15,189 nt of DNA from Planctomycetota bacterium (GTDB lineage: Bacteria > Planctomycetota > Phycisphaerae > WQYP01). The notes below the pieces were generated by a model that was not told the origin of the DNA, did no database searches, and worked only from the letters and a program-made list of their open reading frames with translations. The position numbers were made by a program, and so were the translations under genes. Positions 7,865 through 14,039 of this stretch are shown here, one piece after another. The stretch is from assembly GCA_021799715.1 (NCBI GenBank), contig JAJYZY010000055.1:1-15189 (forward strand), read 5' to 3'. Numbering within the stretch: the first letter of the stretch is position 1; each line of letters opens with the position of its first letter.

Positions 7865-8210
7865 CGGCCTGTGCATGATTAACTTGGTATGTTCGGTTGC
7901 CGTCCGGCCGCAGGTTTCCGCCGCGCGGCGGCATACCTCCGAGGGATTTTCTTGAGCATTTACTGACGATTGATCCGGCGGACTTTCAACTCAATGGCCT
8001 GAATCTGCACTGCCGGCATGAGGCAAGTGGGGCATCGTGATGACTGAAACAACACCAAGCCATTGCGATTGCCCGACATGGCCTCGCGTTTTGCCTGGCG
8101 GATCAGGGTGGAAAACAGGGATATTCAGGGATACGCAGTGGACAAACAATCGCGTCCGCCCAGGGTGGAGCAAACCGGCATGAAATGCAGGAAACACGCG
8201 TAAATAGCAA
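7865..8210. other. Intergenic region between sugE and tRNA-Ser
   Basis: I find no convincing gene in these 346 bases. A 14-base perfect palindrome CCGCCGCGCGGCGG (7918-7931) is flanked by AGGT (7912-7915) and ACCT (7935-7938), so a strong hairpin can form about 50 bases after the sugE stop. It lacks a T-run but may end the sugE transcript. A short open stretch around 7940-8040 has a protein-like ring but has no start codon or ribosome-binding site, and I do not call it. Confidence 0.35.
7912..7938. repeat. GC-rich palindromic hairpin downstream of sugE
   Basis: A 14-base perfect palindrome (7918-7931) is nested inside a 4-base outer repeat (AGGT/ACCT) with small internal asymmetries. It could be a weak terminator or an RNA-stabilising hairpin for the sugE message. 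No T-tract follows directly. Confidence 0.35.
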
Positions 8211-8297
8211 CGGAGGCGGAGGGATTCGAACCCCCGGTGGACTTGCGCCCACACCGGTTTTCAAAACCGGCGCGTTAAACCGCTCTGCCACGCCTCC
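8211..8297 (-). tRNA. tRNA-Ser(UGA)
   Basis: Read on the minus strand, GGAGGCG (5' end at 8297) pairs with CGCCTCC (ending at 8212) as a perfect 7-base acceptor stem, with discriminator G73 at 8211, as in serine tRNAs. The D arm begins TGGCAGAGCGGTTTAA. The anticodon stem-loop is CCGGT-TTTGAAA-ACCGG, with anticodon TGA (plus-strand 8261-8263) reading UCA. A long class II variable arm (GTGGGCGCAAGTCCAC region) precedes the T arm GGGGGTTCGAATCCC. The 3' CCA is not encoded. The anticodon stem is the same as in E. coli tRNA-Ser(UGA). Confidence 0.96.
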
Positions 8298-8319
8298 CGG
8301 CATCTGAAGGGGGATCAGT

Positions 8320-8337
8320 GAAGATGGCATCATCTTC
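8320..8337. repeat. Perfect inverted repeat in the tRNA-Ser upstream region
   Basis: GAAGATG (8320-8326) and CATCTTC (8331-8337) are perfectly complementary across a 4-base loop. The repeat lies between the candidate tRNA-Ser promoter and the tRNA 5' end, so it would form a hairpin in the tRNA precursor leader. Its role is unknown. Confidence 0.4.
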
Positions 8338-8359
8338 CGCTTCCCTTCACGCACGCTAA

Positions 8360-8388
8360 ACAGTACCGTATTCAATTTACCGGGTCAA
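8360..8388 (-). promoter_or_regulatory. Candidate sigma70-type promoter for tRNA-Ser
   Basis: On the minus strand, TTGACC (8383-8388) and TACTGT (8360-8365) are separated by exactly 17 bases, giving a start near 8353 and a precursor leader of about 55 bases. The -35 box is good and the -10 box is weak. Confidence 0.4.
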
Positions 8389-8426
8389 ATGTTTCAATTT
8401 GTCCCAACTTTCATACATTCATTACA

Positions 8427-8455
8427 TTGACACCGCCCCAGCGGCAAATTACGAT
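8427..8455 (+). promoter_or_regulatory. Sigma70-type promoter for the sugar importer operon
   Basis: A consensus TTGACA (8427-8432) and a TACGAT -10 box (8450-8455) are separated by exactly 17 bases, predicting a start near 8462 and a leader of about 190 bases before the binding-protein ATG. It lies back to back with the candidate tRNA-Ser promoter, with 38 bases between the two -35 boxes. Confidence 0.65.
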
Positions 8456-8470
8456 GAAAAATTCGATAAG

Positions 8471-8532
8471 GCCTGATGCTTGTGTCAAGCCTGATTGTCG
8501 CGGGTTATGGCGGGGAAGATTGAATATCAGGC
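8471..8532 (+). promoter_or_regulatory. Repeated heptamer in the sugar importer leader; candidate operator or RNA switch
   Basis: GCCTGAT occurs at 8471-8477 and 8489-8495 (18-base period), and its exact complement ATCAGGC lies at 8526-8532. Between the two direct copies sits a small hairpin, GCTTG (8478-8482) with CAAGC (8486-8490). All of this lies just downstream of the predicted transcription start. It could be an operator recognised as DNA, or RNA in which the inverted copy pairs with either direct copy. The repeats are seen directly; the function is inferred. Confidence 0.35.
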
Positions 8533-8650
8533 GTCGTTTGGATTTTTATATTTCAAGGATGCAAGCCAACACGGAATAAAGCAACATGAGCGGAACATCG
8601 TGTTTCGATTAACCATCCCGGAGATGTTTTTACATTCAGGAGGATTACCT

Positions 8651-9697
8651 ATGCGGCGATTTTCAAAATTAACTCTGATGGTGGCGGCACTGGGATTGAC
8701 CTTGAGTCTTTCGGGTTGCGGAAAAGGCGGTTCAAGCAACAGCCAAACCAACGCCCCGGCCAATACGCCGGCGGCTGCGGCGGCACCGGCCAAACCGGTA
8801 CACGTATATCCTGCGGGTACACCCATTAAGCTGGCGTTTGTCAGCAACAATGTAGCTAATTATTGGAATTTCGCCCATGCCGGCGTGCGGGCTTTTGAGA
8901 AGAAAACCGGCATCCAGGTTACGTTTCGGGAACCGGCTAAGGGAACTGTCGCGGAACAGAACCAAATTATTGAAGATCTGGTAACCGAGGGTTATAACGG
9001 TATTGCTATCAGCGTCATTGCCCCCAATGATCAGATTCGCACGCTGGATTCCGCGGCGCGGTCGTTAAATTTAATCTGCGTGGATTCCGATGCTCCCAAA
9101 TCGGATCGGCTGATGTACATCGGCACAATGAACTACAACGCCGGCCTGTTGATGGGCAAGGAAATTGTCAAGCTGCTTCCCAATGGCGGACAAGTGGCCA
9201 TTTTTGTCGGCAATCTTGCCGCCCGCAATGCCTATCGGCGCCTGGATGGCATTGAGCATGTCATCAAGGGACACAACATAACCATTGTCGCCAAGAAGGA
9301 AGACAACCAGGATTATGCCCGGGCCAGATCCAACGCCGAAAATGTCATCAGCGCGTTTCCACACCTGAGCCTTATGTGCGGCTTATATTCCTATAATGGC
9401 GCTTTGGCCGCCGCCGCAGTGAAGGCCGCCGGCGATAAAGGCAAGATCAAGGTTATCGCCTTTGACCAGGATCCCGATACGCTTCAGGATATTAAAACCG
9501 GTTTGATTAACGCGACCGTGGTGCAAAATCCATTCATGGAAGGATACCTTTCCTGCAAGTATCTTACGAAAATTTGCGCCCAGGGCATGAAAGCGGTTCC
9601 AACGCCGGCCAATGTGGATACCGGCGTACAGATTGTCGATGCCAAAAACCTGGCCGCCTATGAGAAAAAACTCGCGAAGATGATGGCCAGTAAATAA
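8651..9697 (+). CDS. Sugar ABC transporter substrate-binding lipoprotein (RbsB/periplasmic-binding type)
   Basis: This is the periplasmic sugar-binding component of the importer. The 348 residues begin with a lipoprotein signal (MRRFSKLTLMVAALGLTLSL) and a lipobox LSGC, giving the lipidated Cys at residue 23. An Ala/Pro/Asn linker follows, then a Peripla_BP_4-type two-lobed fold: KLAFVSNNVANYWNFAHAGV, EDLVTEGYNGIAISVIAPNDQ, DSDAPKSDRLMYIGTMNYNAG, and VIAFDQDPDTLQDIKTGLINATVVQNPF at the hinge. I chose the ATG at 8651 because a perfect AGGAGG (8638-8643) stands 7 bases upstream. The frame is open further upstream (to 8495), but that extension would bury the signal peptide. The ATPase gene follows after 33 bases. 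The exact sugar is unknown; similar proteins are common in Planctomycetota. Confidence 0.93.
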   Translation: MRRFSKLTLMVAALGLTLSLSGCGKGGSSNSQTNAPANTPAAAAAPAKPVHVYPAGTPIKLAFVSNNVANYWNFAHAGVRAFEKKTGIQVTFREPAKGTVAEQNQIIEDLVTEGYNGIAISVIAPNDQIRTLDSAARSLNLICVDSDAPKSDRLMYIGTMNYNAGLLMGKEIVKLLPNGGQVAIFVGNLAARNAYRRLDGIEHVIKGHNITIVAKKEDNQDYARARSNAENVISAFPHLSLMCGLYSYNGALAAAAVKAAGDKGKIKVIAFDQDPDTLQDIKTGLINATVVQNPFMEGYLSCKYLTKICAQGMKAVPTPANVDTGVQIVDAKNLAAYEKKLAKMMASK

Positions 9698-9730
9698 GCA
9701 TGGCCGCCGTCAATCACACAGGATCACCTC

Positions 9731-11254
9731 ATGGCCGAAGACTATATCCTGCGAATGCGAGGCGTTACAAAACGCTTTCCGGGCGTCACAGCTCTGGAAA
9801 ATGTGGACTTGGAACTGCGTCGCGGTGAAGTTCTGGCCCTGATGGGAGAAAATGGAGCCGGCAAAAGCACGCTGATGAAAATCCTCGGCGGAGCGCAGCC
9901 ACCGGATGAAGGCCAGTTGCTTATTGATGGAAAAGCGGTCGAATTTCGCCACGTTTCTGATTCCAGGCGGCACGGTATTGTGCTGGTGCATCAGGAACTG
10001 ATGATGGCATCAAACCTGGATGTCGCGGGCAATATTTTCCTCGGATCTGAAAAAAGCCAGTGGGGGCTGTTACGGCGAAAGGTAATGCGCGCGGCATCGG
10101 AGTCCCTGTTGCGGCGCGTGGGTCTATCCTGTTCACCGGCAACGCTGGTCGGATCGCTGACGCCCGGGCAGATGCAGATGGTGGAAATCGCCAAGGCTCT
10201 ATCCCATAAAGCCCGGATTCTCATTCTTGATGAACCGACCAGCTCCTTAACGCTTACCGAATCCGAGCAGCTTTTCAAAATTATCGGTGATTTGCGGCGC
10301 GACGGCATTGCTATTATTTATATTTCCCATCGCATGGAGGAAGTGCAACGCCTGGCAGACCGCGTGATTGTATTGCGTGACGGCAAACGGGTGGGCGAAC
10401 TGGAACATGACCAGATCACGCAAAATAAAATCGTCTCCATGATGGTGGGACGCGAATTAACCAATTGGTATCCGCCGTTGCGCCCCAAGACGGAGTATCC
10501 ACCGGTTCTGCACGTGAAAGACCTTATTGTGCCCGGTGCGCCGTGCGCAGTGAGCTTTGTCGCCGGCAAGGGGGAAATCGTTGGATTTGCCGGGCTGGTT
10601 GGTTCCGGCCGCACGGAATTGATGCAGGCGATATTTGGAGCGGTGCCCCCTCTGGGCGGCACCATCATGGTTGATGGGCAGGCGTTTGCGCCGCGCCGCC
10701 CGCGTGATGCGATTAACCGCGGCATATATCTTGCTCCGGAAGATCGCAAGCATCATGGCTTGGTATTGCCTATGAGCATAGCCCAGAATATTTCCATGCC
10801 GGATATTCACAATTACAAACCGCGAGTATGGATGCAACGCGGACACGAACTGGTCGTGGCAAAAAAACAACTCGAATCGCTGCGTATCAAGGCTCCCGGT
10901 GTCAAACATCGCGTGGGCAGCCTGTCGGGTGGGAATCAACAAAAGGTGGTGTTGGGTAAATGGTTGGCCATGCGACCCAAAATTCTGATTCTCGATGAAC
11001 CCACTCGCGGGGTGGATGTCGGGGCAAAAGCAGAGATTTATCGGGAGATGATGGAATTAGCCCGGCAGGGCATTACCATATTAATGGTCAGTTCGGAGAT
11101 GGAGGAGGTACTGGGCATGAGCGATCGGATCGTTGTCATGCGGGAGCGGCGGATGGAAGGCATTTTACCGCGCGATCAGGCCACGCAGGAACGCATTGCG
11201 GCACTGATGACCGGCGCGGGAAGCACAATTGATAAAAGTATTGGAGCCCGATGA
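9731..11254 (+). CDS. Sugar ABC transporter ATP-binding protein, double NBD (RbsA/MglA type)
   Basis: This cytosolic ATPase powers the importer. Its 507 residues contain two fused nucleotide-binding domains. NBD1 has Walker A GENGAGKST (39-47), signature LTPGQMQMVEIAKAL (from 143) and Walker B ILILDEPT (D167, E168). NBD2 has the degenerate Walker A GLVGSGRTE (288-296) usual in the second half of this family, the signature LSGGNQQKV (from 398) and Walker B LDEPTRGVDVG (D422, E423). The NBD1 signature is closer to MglA (LSVSQMQM) than to RbsA. The ATG at 9731 is preceded by AGGA about 9 bases upstream. Its stop overlaps the permease start by 4 bases (ATGA), implying translational coupling. The family is certain; the sugar is not. 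Confidence 0.95.
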   Translation: MAEDYILRMRGVTKRFPGVTALENVDLELRRGEVLALMGENGAGKSTLMKILGGAQPPDEGQLLIDGKAVEFRHVSDSRRHGIVLVHQELMMASNLDVAGNIFLGSEKSQWGLLRRKVMRAASESLLRRVGLSCSPATLVGSLTPGQMQMVEIAKALSHKARILILDEPTSSLTLTESEQLFKIIGDLRRDGIAIIYISHRMEEVQRLADRVIVLRDGKRVGELEHDQITQNKIVSMMVGRELTNWYPPLRPKTEYPPVLHVKDLIVPGAPCAVSFVAGKGEIVGFAGLVGSGRTELMQAIFGAVPPLGGTIMVDGQAFAPRRPRDAINRGIYLAPEDRKHHGLVLPMSIAQNISMPDIHNYKPRVWMQRGHELVVAKKQLESLRIKAPGVKHRVGSLSGGNQQKVVLGKWLAMRPKILILDEPTRGVDVGAKAEIYREMMELARQGITILMVSSEMEEVLGMSDRIVVMRERRMEGILPRDQATQERIAALMTGAGSTIDKSIGAR

Positions 11255-12288
11255 GACGCGAGCTGGGTATTTTCTGCGCTGTTGTTGTGATGTGCGGCTT
11301 TTTATTCTGGAGCAACCATGACTTCGGAAAAGCGGCTAATATTCTTAACGTATCGCGGCAGGCCGCCATGCTGGGCATATTTGCCATCGGCAGCAGCTTT
11401 GTCATTATTACCGGGGGTATTGACCTGTCGGTAGGCGCGATCATCGGGCTGACGGGCGTGCTGATTGCCAAAATTTCCTCTCCGTCGGTGCATTGCCTGA
11501 ATCATCCGCTCTGGGTCGGCATATCGATCGCGTTGGCGGTGGCTCTGCTGATAGGACTAATCCAGGGACTGCTTATATCAAAATTAAAACTCCAGCCATT
11601 TATTGTTACGCTCGCCGGTATGCTGCTGGTGCGCGGAACAGCGCAAATCATTACCCACGGCGGCACGCTGGGTCTGGGCACATCGCCATTGATTAATCTG
11701 TCCACCGAGGGGCTTTTCCATTATGGCTACCATGCCGTTTTGGCTTATCCGGTTTTGATGTTCATCGGCGTGATCATTCTGTCTTCGTATCTGCTGCACG
11801 GAACCGTGTTTGGCCGCTATGTGTTTGCCATCGGCGGCAACCGGGATGCGGCCCAGTATTCCGGTATTCCGGTAGACCGCGTGGAAACACTCACGTATGT
11901 GATCTCGGCCGGTTTGGCCGGCGTGGCGGGTATCTGCTACGCGTCGTATATCGGCCAGATGACCTATAACGTGGGCAATGGTTATGAGCTTAACGCCATT
12001 GCCGCGGCCGTGATTGGCGGCGTTTCATTGCGGGGCGGTGAAGGCAGTGTTATTGGAGCCATCATCGGATCAATCATGATGGAAGTGATTCAGAACGGCA
12101 TTATTCTGTTCAAATGGGTGTATCATTCCGCGGGACACCGGGAAGTATTCCGTTTAAGCTCGAACTGGACTTATTTCATAACCGGGGCTGTGATTCTCAT
12201 GGCGGTGCTCATTGACCAGCTTGCCAACATTCTCAACAAGCGCAAGCGCCTGAAACGCCAGGCCCAGGTCGCGGCCGCCAAACAGTAA
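11251..12288 (+). CDS. Sugar ABC transporter permease (RbsC type, BPD_transp_2)
   Basis: This is the membrane channel subunit of the importer, 345 residues, expected to dimerise under the binding lipoprotein. It is hydrophobic throughout with about eight to ten membrane helices. It carries the family hallmarks GSSFVIITGGIDLSVGAIIGLTG (residues 48-70), FAIGGNRDAAQYSGIPVDRV (cytoplasmic coupling region), and AAAVIGGVSLRGGEGSVIGAIIGS near residue 255. The C-terminus is a basic tail (NKRKRLKRQ). The start ATG overlaps the ATPase stop, and no separate ribosome-binding site is needed. It completes a three-gene operon. Nothing looks broken. Confidence 0.95.
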   Translation: MRRELGIFCAVVVMCGFLFWSNHDFGKAANILNVSRQAAMLGIFAIGSSFVIITGGIDLSVGAIIGLTGVLIAKISSPSVHCLNHPLWVGISIALAVALLIGLIQGLLISKLKLQPFIVTLAGMLLVRGTAQIITHGGTLGLGTSPLINLSTEGLFHYGYHAVLAYPVLMFIGVIILSSYLLHGTVFGRYVFAIGGNRDAAQYSGIPVDRVETLTYVISAGLAGVAGICYASYIGQMTYNVGNGYELNAIAAAVIGGVSLRGGEGSVIGAIIGSIMMEVIQNGIILFKWVYHSAGHREVFRLSSNWTYFITGAVILMAVLIDQLANILNKRKRLKRQAQVAAAKQ

Positions 12289-12299
12289 ACCCGTGCGCA

Positions 12300-12338
12300 G
12301 GGAAGCAATCCTGGTCCCGATGTTTCCCGACACTTTTT
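12300..12338 (+). terminator. Weak terminator candidate after the sugar importer operon
   Basis: GGGAA (12300-12304) can pair with TTCCC (12324-12328), and a run of five Ts follows at 12334-12338. The loop is long (19 bases) and the T-run is set off from the stem by five bases, so this is tentative. It lies 12 bases after the permease stop. Confidence 0.25.
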
Positions 12339-12468
12339 GACTCCGCGCGACAACGGAGCGGCGGCACCATCGGCGCAAAGCGATTTTGAGGATGACAAGG
12401 ATGTTTTGGACTTGCTTCGTCGCATAATCGGGCAATTCCTCAAATATCCGATCATGAGGTAACCGTTT

Positions 12469-13755
12469 ATGAGTTACGATGATGCGTTGGGAATCGCTGA
12501 ACGGAAGGGGCCCTTCACAGGGCTTGTTTTGAGCGTTATCGGCGCATTGGCCGCATGCACAATCACCCCCAACACATCAGGTATTTCGCCCGTAGCGCAA
12601 CGGGGTCAACAGATCAGCGGATGGAAACCGGTTACCGTTCTGGAAATAAGAACGCCTTCCCCGCTTCCGCCCGGAATGTCAAACCGACAACTTGATCTGA
12701 TAAGTTCCGTGGCGTGGATGCGGGGTGGCACGATGATCGCAACGCCAATTAGCAAGCTGGGCCTCGTAACGTGGGCGCACCCGTATTCTTCGCCCAACAG
12801 CATATCTTGGATTAACTACCACCTTGGGGGGCGCGGGTCCTGGTCGGGGACAGGTAGACCGGCAGGTCTGATCCGTTGCAGACACAGCATCGGGGTACCC
12901 TACTTTTTGAAGGGATTGGATGGGGCCAATCCCCGTTTGGCTGTCAATTGGTATTCCAGAAGAACAACCAGAATTCTGCGCGTTTATCAGGTAGTCTTGC
13001 GTGGTGTTCGCAACGAGGGGGTCCGGGTGGTTGCGCCGCGTAATTCGGATTGGTTTGCGACCATCCCTGTCGCTGTCAGGGGAAGTGGTGTTAAGCCGAA
13101 AATTTCGCTTTGGAACAACCGGAATGGCAAGCGATTGCCGGCGCATTTTCCGCCCTTGCGACTTGGCCGCACCTCGGCGTTTTGCAGCAGTGATGTATTG
13201 GGATGGGTTGATGGGGGTGACAAAGTACACATCGCAAAGCTCGGTGAAAAGCCGTTGATGCTGACATCGGTTAAGCAGATGGTAATTTCTCAAGAGTCGC
13301 TCCGAAGCGCTGCAATTTCCCCCGATGGAAAACGATTACTGCTCTGTGCGCGTAAAAATAAATACTTTCCGGGCCGGATTAAAATGATCCTGGCACCCAG
13401 CTCAGGGGCCGGCACCATGAAATCCGTGCAATACCTCAAAACGGGTGATGTCACATGCAGCCCTGTGTTCTCACCGAATTCGCGCCTTGCCGCGTTCGCG
13501 CTTGTTTGGGTCAATGGCCGCGTCTTTGGTGGGATGGATATTTTTCTCGTCCGTGTGCACGGTTTCCGTGTTCTGCGCTGGGCTGACATTCACGCGGTGA
13601 TGTTGCCGCAGGCTCTCTCATTCTCTCCGGATGGACGCCAGCTTGCACTCACAACCCCTCATAAGATATTCATTTTTGACATTCCGGGCAGTCGGCGGAG
13701 CACTTCGCAAATCGCACTGCCATTATCACACGTAAAACAGATACGAATGCCCTGA
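12469..13755 (+). CDS. Predicted lipoprotein with WD40/TolB-like propeller repeats, function unknown
   Basis: I do not recognise a named family. The 428 residues start with a hydrophilic segment, then a hydrophobic helix (FTGLVLSVIGALAAC) ending in a lipobox LAAC, giving a likely lipidated Cys at residue 30. In the C-terminal half, three PD40/TolB-like propeller signatures are visible: AAISPDGKRLLL near residue 280, SPVFSPNSRLAAF near 332 and SFSPDGRQLAL near 384. The middle is rich in Trp, Arg and Gly and may hold further degenerate blades. The ATG at 12469 is preceded by GAGG about 9 bases upstream. It follows the importer operon by 180 bases, so co-transcription is uncertain. Surface binding or a scaffold role would fit, but this is inference. 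Confidence 0.75.
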   Translation: MSYDDALGIAERKGPFTGLVLSVIGALAACTITPNTSGISPVAQRGQQISGWKPVTVLEIRTPSPLPPGMSNRQLDLISSVAWMRGGTMIATPISKLGLVTWAHPYSSPNSISWINYHLGGRGSWSGTGRPAGLIRCRHSIGVPYFLKGLDGANPRLAVNWYSRRTTRILRVYQVVLRGVRNEGVRVVAPRNSDWFATIPVAVRGSGVKPKISLWNNRNGKRLPAHFPPLRLGRTSAFCSSDVLGWVDGGDKVHIAKLGEKPLMLTSVKQMVISQESLRSAAISPDGKRLLLCARKNKYFPGRIKMILAPSSGAGTMKSVQYLKTGDVTCSPVFSPNSRLAAFALVWVNGRVFGGMDIFLVRVHGFRVLRWADIHAVMLPQALSFSPDGRQLALTTPHKIFIFDIPGSRRSTSQIALPLSHVKQIRMP

Positions 13756-13964
13756 AAGCCAAGGGCAGCGGCGAAGAACGGTACTCTCTTGGCCATTTGC
13801 CGAGGTTTGGTGAAGTCGCTGTCTCCGTTCTGATTCGGCGGGCCAAACTCCGGAGTTATATGGACCAAGCCCCGCCCAAGGGTCGCGTCGGCGACCTGGT
13901 GTTGCGGCGCAGCTCCTTGGCGTGTGATCCCGGTGCGGGTACGTTATCGTCGCTACTGCTTGAA

Positions 13965-14031
13965 GGGAGCCGAGAAATCACGCCGTCACAACCCGGCGAT
14001 CACTCCGACAGGCTTCTTCCGCCCGGCTCCC
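13965..14031. repeat. Inverted repeat between convergent genes
   Basis: GGGAGCCG (13965-13972) and CGGCTCCC (14024-14031) are perfect 8-base complements 51 bases apart, with a smaller nested pair CGCCG (13981-13985) and CGGCG (13994-13998). The outer repeat sits immediately after the stop of the minus-strand GH28 gene and downstream of the plus-strand lipoprotein gene, so it may end either transcript. There is no T-run, so it is not a standard intrinsic terminator. Confidence 0.3.
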
Positions 14032-14039
14032 TCCACAGT

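Noticed and set aside
7940..8040. Short protein-like open stretch after sugE
   Set aside because: It has no start codon or ribosome-binding site and is too short to judge. It might be a remnant, but I cannot support a gene.
8103..8375. 90-residue minus-strand ORF containing GGVAERFNAPVLKTGVGASPPGVRIPPPP
   Set aside because: This is a well-known artefact: the translation of a tRNA-Ser gene on its own strand. It runs straight through the tRNA at 8211-8297 and has no ribosome-binding site.
8495..8650. Upstream extension of the sugar-binding protein by 52 residues
   Set aside because: The ATG at 8651 has an ideal AGGAGG and starts a textbook lipoprotein signal peptide. The extension would place that signal internally.
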